Virus record (IMG/VR): IMGVR_UViG_3300042549_006197
Coordinates: 1-64,000 of that record
Length of the DNA: 64,000 bases
Direction: 5' to 3' (one strand)
Source: a virus
The notes under the pieces are model-generated. The model made no database searches. It worked only from the letters and a program-made list of their open reading frames with translations, and was not told the DNA's origin. Made by a program: the position numbers and the translations under genes. Positions 24,314 through 30,796 of this stretch are shown here, piece after piece. Within the stretch, counting starts at the first letter, position 1; every line of letters starts with the position of its first letter.

Positions 24314-25347
24314 GTACATGGGATGTGTATAACATCGTTAAATTGTTCCATTGAAAGTCTTGTAAGTGCTAAAAAAGTTCCAGCTTTAATTGCAAAAGAA
24401 AATCTATCCATCTGTGCCAAATTTGAAAGAGGCATTACTTTGTGTTTAATTGAAGAATCAAAAACTATAACTCTCCCCGGCTTAAAATCGACTGCCTTAT
24501 GAAAAGGTGAATCTTCGCTGTAAAATTTAATATCTCCAGCCCACACATCATCCCATTCAATATTTGGATATATTAGAATTGTTACTCCATTTGAATTATT
24601 TGAAAGATCGACGTGAGCACTTGTTGTAGTTGATTTTGTATAATGCCCAATATAATATTGTGTGAGAAATAGATCTTGTCCCAATTCATTTGCAATTCTT
24701 CTAAAATATGGTATCAAACCAGTTCTTATAAGATCCTCTTTAGACAAGTGGGAGGCAAATCTGGTGGATCGATCTTTATCTTTAGAAAAACCGTTACTTA
24801 CATGTGAACAGATATATTGTGAGTTTGTCGCAAAAGCATATAAACTATGCGTAAAATGATATGGAAACAAATTATCCATTATTTTAATATCATTTTCGAC
24901 TGAATTTTTTGAAAATGGATTTATTTTTCTATTTAAAGAATCTAAAAGAATATTATATAATCGTATATAATAATCGGATTTATTTGAGTTTAAAGATATG
25001 AGATTTACCTTACAAATTTTTACTATATCGGATAATGTTTGATTGTCCCAACTAAAATTTCCCCTTAAAATATCATTTTCTCTGTCTTTTAATAAACACA
25101 TTTCATATACTAATTTTTCAGCATATTCTCCTATTTCATTTCGTATCAATTCTCTATCATTTTCTATTGTTTGAACAGTCACATTAAAATAGCAAGTGCC
25201 GTAGATTGAATGATACAATCCTGCATTACATACGTCTTCCGACATATTTTCTTTTCTTAATATTTCATATACTTCAATACAATGGTTGATAAATTTTTCG
25301 GTTGCAATTGGAGATTGTTTAACCAATTCAATAAATTTTTCTACCAT
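24310..25347 (-). CDS. HD-like N-terminal domain + 2OG-Fe(II) oxygenase fusion
   Basis: 345 residues from ATG 25347. Residues 1 to about 100 resemble the DUF6817/HD-type domain (INHCIEVYEILR, CNAGLYHSIYGTCYF). The C-terminal third is a 2-oxoglutarate oxygenase: SAHVDLSNNSNGVTILIY (the HxD), GDIKFYSED, PGRVIVFDSSIKHKV (distal His) and DRFSFAIKAG (Arg). The substrate is unknown. The gene is visibly AT-rich compared with the glycan operon downstream, suggesting a separate origin. Confidence 0.72.
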   Translation of the reverse strand: MVEKFIELVKQSPIATEKFINHCIEVYEILRKENMSEDVCNAGLYHSIYGTCYFNVTVQTIENDRELIRNEIGEYAEKLVYEMCLLKDRENDILRGNFSWDNQTLSDIVKICKVNLISLNSNKSDYYIRLYNILLDSLNRKINPFSKNSVENDIKIMDNLFPYHFTHSLYAFATNSQYICSHVSNGFSKDKDRSTRFASHLSKEDLIRTGLIPYFRRIANELGQDLFLTQYYIGHYTKSTTTSAHVDLSNNSNGVTILIYPNIEWDDVWAGDIKFYSEDSPFHKAVDFKPGRVIVFDSSIKHKVMPLSNLAQMDRFSFAIKAGTFLALTRLSMEQFNDVIHIPCT

Positions 25348-25372
25348 AATTACATTCAAATTTTTAAAAAAA

Positions 25373-25380
25373 TATTTATA
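25373..25380 (-). promoter_or_regulatory. Late promoter motif before the oxygenase fusion
   Basis: Exact TATAAATA on the minus strand, 26 bases upstream of ATG 25347 and immediately past a terminator. Confidence 0.65.
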
Positions 25381-25409
25381 CTAAAAAGGGAGATTGATAT
25401 CAATCTCCC
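25376..25409 (-). terminator. Terminator with long perfect palindrome
   Basis: A fully self-complementary 22-base stretch (25388-25409; arms GGGAGATTGAT and its complement) followed by TTTTTAG on the minus strand. The hairpin also forms the 3' end of the orphan frame at 25381-25488. Confidence 0.75.
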
Positions 25410-25488
25410 AATGATTCAGGCTCGCCACCAATTCTTTAACTGGAAATTGGAAACCAGGCGGGGTTGCCCCATCCGCACCACTTGTTTT
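25381..25488 (-). other. Orphan protein-like frame without a start codon
   Basis: A 35-codon open frame between TAA (25491) and TAG (25383-25381) has no ATG but reads like real protein: TSGADGATPPGFQFPVKELV followed by ASLNHWEIDINLPF. Its base composition is richer in G+C than both AT-rich neighbours. It could be the 3' fragment of a gene, the product of a frameshift at the A-run after 25506, or chance. A start-containing frame in the same place (MGQPRLVSNF, 18 codons) looks less protein-like. Confidence 0.3.
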
Positions 25489-25505
25489 TTAAAGAAACAA
25501 GAAAC

Positions 25506-26216
25506 TTATTTTTTTCTAAAAAACCTAAATGGGCATTTGGAGATTTTATTAGAATCAAATATAATATCATGATATTTAAATCCCAAACTGTGTCGTTTTG
25601 AATTTACAAAAAATATTCTTTTATACATATCCGAAAGTTGTCGTGGATTGATTTCATCATAAATTAAATTAAAATTATCATTATGATTTTTACTATGAAA
25701 TTTTATACAGTATAAAGGATCTCCTCTATTAATAATTATAGGTTTATCTCTATCCACAACAACTGCCCCAATATTAATTAATCTGGGCCAATTACTCAAA
25801 TTAAACCACCCACCACAATGATAAAAATTATTTTTTAAAGATGTTAATGGGTGAGGAAGAATTGATATCCAAATGTTTTTATCTTTAGTCCAAAAAAAAT
25901 TACTATACAAATTTGCAATCTGAATTATTGAATGTTTACCGTTATTCCAATTTTTTGCAAGACTAACGTATTCATCAAATTCGTTTTGATTTAAATTATT
26001 TGAATGAACATAATCAGAATTTGTATCTATTTGTAGATGTAAATTTGATGATGCATAGACAGTAAAAATTTTAGAACTTTGATGAGCCCATACTGGACAA
26101 GATGAAAGAATAGAATCTTCCGAATAACTTGTATCAATTTTTATTGGTACATGCAAATTCTCCACAGAAGATGGAGATTTTGGATCAGGATGATAAAAAA
26201 TTTTTTTACTTTTCAT
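25506..26216 (-). CDS. Hypothetical protein
   Basis: 236 residues, soluble, Asn/Ser/Lys-rich and encoded by very AT-rich DNA. Starts MKSKKIFYHPDPKSPS; contains CPVWAHQ, FFWTKDKNIWISILPHP and a central FYHCGGWFNLSNWPRLINIGAVVVDRDKP split around aromatic residues. I do not recognise the family. Followed by the orphan frame and terminator. Confidence 0.65.
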   Translation of the reverse strand: MKSKKIFYHPDPKSPSSVENLHVPIKIDTSYSEDSILSSCPVWAHQSSKIFTVYASSNLHLQIDTNSDYVHSNNLNQNEFDEYVSLAKNWNNGKHSIIQIANLYSNFFWTKDKNIWISILPHPLTSLKNNFYHCGGWFNLSNWPRLINIGAVVVDRDKPIIINRGDPLYCIKFHSKNHNDNFNLIYDEINPRQLSDMYKRIFFVNSKRHSLGFKYHDIIFDSNKISKCPFRFFRKK

Positions 26217-26240
26217 TTTAGGTCAAATTGACTCCACCAC

Positions 26241-26474
26241 TTAGTTTTTCGAAACTAAGAAAAGTTGGGATAACTTTGATATTTCGGAGATACCAAAGAA
26301 TGCACATAAGAATAGCACATCCCAAAGTTTAAGTTTAATTGCAAAAGGTATTGTAAGTAAACCTCCAACACATTTTAACAACAAACCATTTTTAAAATCT
26401 CCCCATAACATGATTTGATAACCAGTAATAAGGAAAAGGTTTCCAAGATACCTTAAGATACTTGATTTAGACAT
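26241..26474 (-). CDS. Small multi-helix membrane protein (paralogue of 56319-56576)
   Basis: 77 residues with three hydrophobic stretches. It aligns along its length with the 85-residue protein at 56319-56576: LRYLGNLFLITGYQIML against LRIVGNAFFIFGYAVIL, KLWD against RMWD, and FFGISEISKL against FFAIIELAKL. Function unknown; the duplication suggests selection for it. Confidence 0.65.
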   Translation of the reverse strand: MSKSSILRYLGNLFLITGYQIMLWGDFKNGLLLKCVGGLLTIPFAIKLKLWDVLFLCAFFGISEISKLSQLFLVSKN

Positions 26475-26500
26475 AGGGGGTTTGCTCCCGACCAGTGCTG

Positions 26501-26743
26501 TTATAGACCATCCGTGTCTTCATCATCACGTACATAACAAGGTACACCTTCAGGATCAAGCCATTTGGTGTATTCAAAATCTTCCATAGCAGTTGCCAAT
26601 TGCATTCCATTATCACACAAGTACATGTCAGAATAACGCTTAGTCCAACTATCTGCTTTTTGAATTCGATAGTCGGGGAACCCATTTTCTAGGGTTCCAC
26701 ATTCTACATAACGATAAGGAAATCGTTCAAGAATAATGTTCAT
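26501..26743 (-). CDS. Hypothetical protein
   Basis: 80 residues, soluble and acidic at the C-terminus (CYVRDDEDTDGL). Contains three Cys and an aromatic-rich start (MNIILERFPYRYVECG). Overlaps the preceding gene by four bases, so the pair is translationally coupled behind the 26978-27007 promoter. No family recognised. Confidence 0.65.
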   Translation of the reverse strand: MNIILERFPYRYVECGTLENGFPDYRIQKADSWTKRYSDMYLCDNGMQLATAMEDFEYTKWLDPEGVPCYVRDDEDTDGL

Positions 26744-26955
26744 GCTACTTCGACAGATTCGAGATCATTGAAGACATATTCCATAAGCATTTCATAGTCA
26801 TCCAGAGGATCACCAGAGAATACCACACCTTCGCTTTCATAGTAACGACGAACCTTTTTATAAAGTTTTGGATTCTTTACATCAAGATAGAAATCGCCGC
26901 TAGCTGCGCCACGAAGAGTTTGAATGTCTTTCTTGAATTTTGCTGTGAGAGTCAT
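26740..26955 (-). CDS. Hypothetical protein
   Basis: 71 residues, mixed charge, starting MTLTAKFKKDIQTLRGAA and ending acidic (YVFNDLESVEVA). First gene after a consensus promoter with an embedded palindrome, which makes it a candidate for tightly controlled early expression. No family recognised. Confidence 0.65.
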   Translation of the reverse strand: MTLTAKFKKDIQTLRGAASGDFYLDVKNPKLYKKVRRYYESEGVVFSGDPLDDYEMLMEYVFNDLESVEVA

Positions 26956-26977
26956 TGTTTTGAATGTTGACCTTGAT

Positions 26978-27007
26978 ATTATACTAGTTTGACAGGTGAC
27001 CTGTCAA
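26978..27007 (-). promoter_or_regulatory. sigma70-type promoter with palindromic operator
   Basis: TTGACA (27007-27002), 18 bases, TATAAT (26983-26978). A perfect 9+1+9 palindrome, TTGACAGGTGACCTGTCAA (26989-27007), contains the -35 and most of the spacer, as expected for a dimeric repressor site. It lies one base after the 3' end of tRNA-Met. Confidence 0.8.
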
Positions 27008-27008
27008 G

Positions 27009-27082
27009 TGCTCCTTGAGGGGATTGAACCCACCTTAGCCGAATTATGAGTTCGGTGCATTCACCAGATTGCTAAAGGAGCA
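27009..27082 (-). tRNA. tRNA-Met (CAT)
   Basis: Cloverleaf with acceptor TGCTCCT/AGGAGCA, anticodon stem GAACT/... around loop CTCATAA (CAT), and T-arm GGGTTCAATCCC. T1-A72 pairing argues for elongator Met, though CAU could also be the Ile2 type. No CCA is encoded. Confidence 0.88.
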
Positions 27083-27169
27083 TTTTGGGCGAGGGTGTCT
27101 GACCACGATAATCTACGATTCAGCGGAGGGGACCCTTCGTTTAATACAACGTCCCTTGTTGTACCCAAT
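27083..27169. other. 87-base tRNA-spacer of unknown content
   Basis: No tRNA fits here: there is no T-loop. A 6-bp hairpin TACAAC-GTCCCTT-GTTGTA is present, and a GC-rich stretch GGAGGGGACCC. A minus frame beginning TTG runs into tRNA-Met and is probably chance. Could be a decayed tRNA or small RNA. Confidence 0.3.
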
Positions 27170-27240
27170 GGGAACACTGGGAGTTGAACCCAGACTAACC
27201 CGTTATAAGCAGGCCGCTCTGACCATTAAGCTATGCTCCC
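27170..27240 (-). tRNA. tRNA-Ile (TAT)
   Basis: 71-base cloverleaf: acceptor GGGAGCA/TGTTCCC, anticodon loop CTTATAA (TAT), T-arm CTGGG-TTCAACT-CCCAG. It reads AUA codons, which AT-rich phage genes use more than the host. Confidence 0.85.
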
Positions 27241-27462
27241 TTATGATCCCTCTTCGTGATCGGTGTGGATGCGTATGACTTCCTCATCCACTTTAGGTTC
27301 TTCAAATATTTCTATGACTTCATTATAAGGAACCATAACAGCGTTTCCGTGCTCGCTTGTTATGATAAACGATTCTCCATTTTCTACTCTATCCATTAGA
27401 GAATCAAAGTCTGCCTGAAATTGTTCTACAGTAAATGATTGAAGTTCTTGATTCATTTTCAT
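27241..27462 (-). CDS. Phd/YefM-type antitoxin-like protein
   Basis: 73 residues from MKMNQELQSFTVEQF (ATG 27462; 27456 also possible). Resembles Phd/YefM antitoxins: an N-terminal strand and helix (FTVEQFQADFDSLMDRVENGESFIIT) and SEHGNAVMVPYNEVIEIFEE. Such proteins bind DNA and a toxin. No toxin is recognisable next to it, so it may counter a host toxin or act as an autoregulator. It lies between tRNA-Pro and tRNA-Ile; its stop abuts tRNA-Ile. Confidence 0.75.
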   Translation of the reverse strand: MKMNQELQSFTVEQFQADFDSLMDRVENGESFIITSEHGNAVMVPYNEVIEIFEEPKVDEEVIRIHTDHEEGS

Positions 27463-27475
27463 AAGTAAGTTAATA

Positions 27476-27547
27476 TCGGGGCGACAGGGCTCGAACCTGT
27501 GACCTCTGGTTCCCAAAACCAGCATTCTACCGCTGAACTACGCCCCG
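27476..27547 (-). tRNA. tRNA-Pro (TGG)
   Basis: 72-base cloverleaf: acceptor CGGGGCG/CGCCCCG, anticodon arm CTGGT-TTTGGGA-ACCAG (TGG), T-arm with GGTTCGAGCC. Preceded by a consensus promoter at 27572-27600; overlaps the 3' end of the 27538-27663 gene by ten bases. Confidence 0.92.
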
Positions 27548-27663
27548 TTGTCTTTCTTTGAATGTACAGCTATAATACCAAGAATTGGAATAATTGTCAA
27601 CCCCATTCCACAAAGTCCCAACCAAATCTGACTTGCTGCTAATGCCTCTACAAGATGAAACAT
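27538..27663 (-). CDS. 41-residue membrane protein
   Basis: Starts MFHLVEALAASQIWLGLCGM and continues hydrophobic to about residue 33, then a polar tail. Start overlaps the upstream stop as TAATG; its last ten bases lie within tRNA-Pro. Its coding region contains the tRNA promoter. Function unknown. Confidence 0.5.
   Translation of the reverse strand: MFHLVEALAASQIWLGLCGMGLTIIPILGIIAVHSKKDNGA
27572..27600 (-). promoter_or_regulatory. sigma70-type promoter for tRNA-Pro
   Basis: TTGACA (27600-27595), 17 bases, TATTAT (27577-27572), inside the small membrane gene; the start site would be about 18 bases before the tRNA. Confidence 0.82.
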
Positions 27664-27857
27664 TAGTATCCCCTCCAAGTCTTGAACTCATAATAGAAGT
27701 ATTGATCCATATCACCACTCAACGGTGCGTTAACATCCTTATGAGCCCATTCCATACAAAACTCTTTTATTTTTATATCACTCATTGCACCTCTTCCCCA
27801 CATTCTCACAAATGCAGAAGCAGCAAAGTGATATCTTTGTTTAATTTGTGGTTCCAT
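27663..27857 (-). CDS. Hypothetical protein
   Basis: 64 residues, soluble, aromatic-rich (MEPQIKQRYHFAASAFVRMW, C-terminal YFYYEFKTWRGY). Couples to the next small gene by TAATG. No family recognised. Confidence 0.6.
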   Translation of the reverse strand: MEPQIKQRYHFAASAFVRMWGRGAMSDIKIKEFCMEWAHKDVNAPLSGDMDQYFYYEFKTWRGY

Positions 27858-27861
27858 TTAA

Positions 27862-28041
27862 TTACTTGTCTTTTAATAGTTCTTCTACTCTTTTACGCAT
27901 GTTGGTACTATCTTGATTGAGATAGTCCCTCAAAGAATACCCACGATGACCTCGTAGGATACATGTTCCTTGATAGAACATCGTGGAAGCAAAAACTAAT
28001 AACAGTATACAACCAATTAGTTCAATGTGATTTTGAGCCAT
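27862..28041 (-). CDS. 59-residue protein with N-terminal membrane segment
   Basis: Frame from ATG 28041: MAQNHIELIGCILLLVFAST, then a basic soluble tail ending RKRVEELLKDK. Overlaps the end of the preceding gene by 25 bases. One membrane helix; unknown function. Confidence 0.5.
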   Translation of the reverse strand: MAQNHIELIGCILLLVFASTMFYQGTCILRGHRGYSLRDYLNQDSTNMRKRVEELLKDK

Positions 28042-28220
28042 GGCAGTAATGGTGGAATGACACCTATGAGTCTGAGGAGACCTTCAGCAAATAAAGCAAG
28101 AACGACCCAACCGACACACATAGAAATAATTGCGGCATTGCGGTTGTGCTGACGAATTGCATTATCGATCATCTCCTGTACTTCAGACCGACTTACAAGT
28201 TCATCTTGTTCTTGAATCAT
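28017..28220 (-). CDS. Small membrane protein
   Basis: 67 residues: a polar N-terminal helix (SRSEVQEMIDNAIRQHNRN) followed by a hydrophobic segment (AAIISMCVGWVVLALFAEG) and a Pro-rich end. Start overlaps the preceding stop as ATGA. Unknown function. Confidence 0.6.
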   Translation of the reverse strand: MIQEQDELVSRSEVQEMIDNAIRQHNRNAAIISMCVGWVVLALFAEGLLRLIGVIPPLLPWLKITLN

Positions 28221-28366
28221 TTTTCATCTCCAAGAAATTTTGCTAAGGGATCTCTTCTGGTTTTTACAATTTCAACTGCTCTTTTATAGAACATATTATC
28301 CGTATTACCAGAAGATTCAAAGGTTTCTTTGATCTTCACCCAATTATCATAGGTGTGTTGATCCAT
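28217..28366 (-). CDS. 49-residue hypothetical protein
   Basis: Soluble, charged: starts MDQHTYDNWVKIKETFESSG, ends RDPLAKFLGDEK. The ATGA overlap with the following gene and a promoter just upstream support it. No family recognised. Confidence 0.55.
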   Translation of the reverse strand: MDQHTYDNWVKIKETFESSGNTDNMFYKRAVEIVKTRRDPLAKFLGDEK

Positions 28367-28388
28367 GAGTTTGTAGTGATAATACTAC

Positions 28389-28419
28389 TATATACTAATC
28401 ACTACAGTTCAAAAGTCAA
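28389..28419 (-). promoter_or_regulatory. Possible promoter of the small-gene cluster
   Basis: TTGACT (28419-28414) and TATATA (28394-28389) with a 19-base spacer, longer than in the other promoters here, so weaker support. Confidence 0.4.
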
Positions 28420-28461
28420 CCATTGTGTTCATTATGTAACACTGTTTAAGAAATTATTAAA

Positions 28462-29634
28462 TCACCAGAAATTTATATAGGTATCCTTAAACTCCATTTT
28501 TTGTCCCATCATACCAGCATGAACTTGAAGATAGTCTTCATATCCAAAACATCCAATGTTGAAATATTCATTTGAAGAGAATTTTCTATCGTGTTGAAGA
28601 GCATCTTCATAATATTCTTTATTTGTATTATATGAAATATTCAACAAATCATTTGCCCTTTCTTTAACATCAACCCAAAACGAAGTTTCATGTTTTGACC
28701 CATAGCTATAATGCCATGCTAAAGACAATTGATAATCAAACATGTCTTTGTAGTATTTTTGATTATATTTTATATAATTTTCGTGTTTTTTATCTTCAAC
28801 AAATTGACAAATATGGGCGGCAAATCGTTTGTAATAGTATAATGATAGGGCTTGTAATGGTTCCAAAAACATTAATCTATTTCCATTATAAGAACAAAAA
28901 CGATTTTGAATCATTTTTTTGCAATATTTTGGTTCCCAAGATATATGTTTTACATCTTCACATCCAATACTTTTTCTTGCATCTTCAATACTTGTAAATT
29001 TTGAATTAAAAAGATATCCGTGTTTGATTAAGTTTTTATCTGGAAATGGAAGACCAAATTGCCAACCATGTTCTGTTGATAAATGATGTGTGTATGGTTG
29101 ACTATTAGAGCACTCTTTAGAGTAAACAAATGCATTGTTCACCGTTTCAAAAATTGGTTTTCTATATTCATCTCCCCTATCCCATCCAGAACAACAAATT
29201 AAGTGATCATACGGAATATCATTAATGATTACTTTTTCTGCATCCAAATCCACATCATATTTTTCAATTTTAAACGCATGGTATTTAACGCCACGATTTT
29301 CTAAAATATCATGAATAAATTTATTGAATATTCCACTTTCAAAATGAAAAGCAATCGCATTGGAATTAAAATAATGTCGGAAAGTATTTCCTATTCCCCA
29401 TCCGTCAAATAATATACCATTTTTAAGTGAAACAATATTTTCATCTATTAAATCGCCTATTGAGATATTTAATGTTTCTTTAATTATTCCTGCAATATGT
29501 GGAGTTGTAGATTCTCCAACATTCAAATGCGGTTTACTTGGATCATAGTATATCTCAACTTTATGTCCACGTCCAATACATGTAAGTGCAGTTATAATAG
29601 CAGACGTACCTTTTCCTAAAATTGCTATTTTCAT
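28462..29634 (-). CDS. Flavin-dependent halogenase (tryptophan-halogenase family)
   Basis: FAD/FADH2-dependent halogenase-like enzyme, 390 residues. The FAD loop GKGTSAIITAL (8-18) and the signature VGESTTPHIAG (39-49) are diagnostic, and Lys71 in LKNGILFDGWG fits the catalytic lysine position. The usual WxWxIP motif is replaced by GWQFGLPFPD, and FLEPLQALSLYYYKRF matches the family's substrate-side LEP motif. Cyanophage halogenases of this type are known (VirX1, an iodinase). Needs reduced flavin from the host. AT-rich relative to the core genome, suggesting later acquisition. Confidence 0.88.
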   Translation of the reverse strand: MKIAILGKGTSAIITALTCIGRGHKVEIYYDPSKPHLNVGESTTPHIAGIIKETLNISIGDLIDENIVSLKNGILFDGWGIGNTFRHYFNSNAIAFHFESGIFNKFIHDILENRGVKYHAFKIEKYDVDLDAEKVIINDIPYDHLICCSGWDRGDEYRKPIFETVNNAFVYSKECSNSQPYTHHLSTEHGWQFGLPFPDKNLIKHGYLFNSKFTSIEDARKSIGCEDVKHISWEPKYCKKMIQNRFCSYNGNRLMFLEPLQALSLYYYKRFAAHICQFVEDKKHENYIKYNQKYYKDMFDYQLSLAWHYSYGSKHETSFWVDVKERANDLLNISYNTNKEYYEDALQHDRKFSSNEYFNIGCFGYEDYLQVHAGMMGQKMEFKDTYINFW

Positions 29635-29651
29635 TTGACACTACTTATAAA

Positions 29652-29736
29652 CGGAAGGGGTGGGATTCGAACCCACGGATGCTTTCACATCGCTAGTTTT
29701 CAAGACTAGAGCCTTCAACCACTCGACCACCCTTCC
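29652..29736 (-). tRNA. tRNA-Ser (TGA)
   Basis: 85 bases with a long variable arm (GCGATGTGAAAGCATC): acceptor GGAAGGG/CCCTTCC, anticodon arm CTAGT-CTTGAAA-ACTAG (TGA), T-arm GTGGG-TTCGAAT-CCCAC. Confidence 0.93.
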
Positions 29737-29741
29737 AATAT

Positions 29742-29990
29742 TTAACGAATGTCAAATTCGAGTTTACGAACTTTACGCTGTCTCCTTGCCTCCTGAAAGG
29801 CAAGGTCTTGGGATGAAAGAATACCAGATTGTTTTTTCTGGTTATGCGATTCTACCACAACTATTTGAGATAAGTCAATCGCAGAGATCTTGTCCTCTTT
29901 CACTGACATCTGATTTGGGCAACCGCAAACCTGTAGTTTGGATGTACCAATCAATTCTTTGTTGCAGCATTTGCATCTGACTACTAACAT
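29742..29990 (-). CDS. Zinc-ribbon hypothetical protein
   Basis: 82 residues. RCKCCNKELIG and VCGCPNQ provide paired cysteines for a zinc ribbon, followed by SVKEDKISAIDLSQIVVVE. This layout recurs in small cyanophage proteins. Function unknown; nucleic-acid binding is plausible. Its first 116 bases are shared, in another frame, with the coiled-coil gene upstream. Confidence 0.7.
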   Translation of the reverse strand: MLVVRCKCCNKELIGTSKLQVCGCPNQMSVKEDKISAIDLSQIVVVESHNQKKQSGILSSQDLAFQEARRQRKVRKLEFDIR

Positions 29991-30090
29991 GATCCAATTT
30001 ACCTTTAATCTCTTCTAATTCTTCGTGAATATCTTGATGATGAAACCTCAAGGGTCCCTGAATAAGTTTACTAATAGTTTTCTTTTTCAT
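29875..30090 (-). CDS. Coiled-coil protein overlapping the zinc-ribbon gene
   Basis: 71 residues from MKKKTISKLIQG (ATG 30090, ATGA overlap with the dps stop). The segment IHEELEEIKGKLDHVSSQM with MLQQRIDWYI is a short coiled coil. It overlaps 29742-29990 by 116 bases in a different frame; both frames look protein-like, so this may be a true overlapping pair. Confidence 0.5.
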   Translation of the reverse strand: MKKKTISKLIQGPLRFHHQDIHEELEEIKGKLDHVSSQMQMLQQRIDWYIQTTGLRLPKSDVSERGQDLCD

Positions 30091-30524
30091 TCTTTTAAAA
30101 AGGAACGTAACATCCAAACATTTTTACCATGTGCTTCCATTAAATCTTGAACTAGATTTGCTGTAGCATATTGTCTTTGTTTTTCCGACTCTTCTGAAAT
30201 TTTAGCACACATTTCACAAAATGTCTTGTTATCAGCAAGCAATTGACTGACCATCGATTCTGCAGTTGATGAAGTTTTTGCCTCAGGAATTTCCGAAGTT
30301 TCAACAACCATACTAATTGGACCTATGGCTTTCATGCGAAGATATCGCATGTGTTCTGTAAGGCGATCAATTTCACTAAACATTGTTTCATATTGATTGC
30401 CAAACAGTTTATGCAATTGTGGAAAATCAGATCCCACTACATTCCAATGATAAACCCAGGTTTTCTGAAATAAACAGAAAAGACTTGTTTGTGCTTTATG
30501 AAGAAGTTCGTATAACTCGTCCAT
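30087..30524 (-). CDS. Dps-like ferritin / DNA-protection protein
   Basis: 145 residues from ATG 30524. The N-terminal YHWNVVGSDFPQLHKLFGNQY and EIDRLTEHMR reproduce the Dps ferroxidase signature (HW-N-V-x-G, D-x-x-x-E). Dps proteins oxidise and store iron with peroxide and protect DNA. Together with peroxiredoxin it suggests oxidative-stress defence. A late-promoter motif lies 14 bases upstream. Confidence 0.85.
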   Translation of the reverse strand: MDELYELLHKAQTSLFCLFQKTWVYHWNVVGSDFPQLHKLFGNQYETMFSEIDRLTEHMRYLRMKAIGPISMVVETSEIPEAKTSSTAESMVSQLLADNKTFCEMCAKISEESEKQRQYATANLVQDLMEAHGKNVWMLRSFLKE

Positions 30525-30537
30525 TATCTTTTTGAAG

Positions 30538-30545
30538 TATTTATA
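30538..30545 (-). promoter_or_regulatory. Late promoter motif before dps
   Basis: Exact TATAAATA between tRNA-Val and dps, minus strand, 14 bases before the ATG. Confidence 0.6.
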
Positions 30546-30547
30546 AG

Positions 30548-30619
30548 TGGGCGAAGAGGGGATCGAACCCCCGACAGCTTGCTTGTAAGGCAAGAGCTCT
30601 ACCGCTGAGCTATTCGCCC
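30548..30619 (-). tRNA. tRNA-Val (TAC)
   Basis: 72 bases: acceptor GGGCGAA/TTCGCCC, anticodon arm CTTGC-CTTACAA-GCAAG (TAC), T-arm CGGGG-GTTCGAT-CCCCT. Confidence 0.93.
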
Positions 30620-30623
30620 TAGG

Positions 30624-30696
30624 CTCCCCCACCTGGACTCGAACCAGGAACCCCAGTGTTAACAGCACCGTGCTCTGCCAATTGAGCTATAGAGGA
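30624..30696 (-). tRNA. tRNA-Asn (GTT)
   Basis: 73 bases: acceptor TCCTCTA/TGGGGGA, anticodon arm CGGTG-CTGTTAA-CACTG (GTT), T-arm CCTGG-TTCGAGT-CCAGG. Starts with T1-A72. Confidence 0.92.
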
Positions 30697-30716
30697 ATAA
30701 GAACCCGAAGGTTCAG

Positions 30717-30788
30717 AGCGGATGACCCGATTCGAACGGGCGACGAACTGCTTGGAAGGCAGCCATTCTACCACTGAATTACATCCGC
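30717..30788 (-). tRNA. tRNA-Gly (TCC)
   Basis: 72 bases: acceptor GCGGATG/CATCCGC, anticodon arm GCTGC-CTTCCAA-GCAGT (TCC), T-arm with CCGTTCGAATCGG. Has its own consensus promoter immediately upstream. Confidence 0.92.
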
Positions 30789-30796
30789 ATGAGACA

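Noticed and set aside
25506-26216. Programmed frameshift joining this gene to the orphan frame at 25381
   Set aside because: The A-run near the stop is suggestive, but two stop codons and a frame change intervene and no stimulatory structure is evident; kept only as a possibility under the orphan frame.
27083-27169. An additional tRNA between tRNA-Met and tRNA-Ile
   Set aside because: No T-loop sequence or matching acceptor stem could be found on either strand.
27241-27525. A longer 94-residue version of the Phd-like protein
   Set aside because: Its first 21 codons lie in the tRNA-Pro gene and spacer; the ATG at 27462 gives the conserved family start.
30087-30668. A 193-residue Dps with N-terminal extension
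   Set aside because: The extra residues are translated tRNA-Val sequence; the ATG at 30524 fits Dps length.
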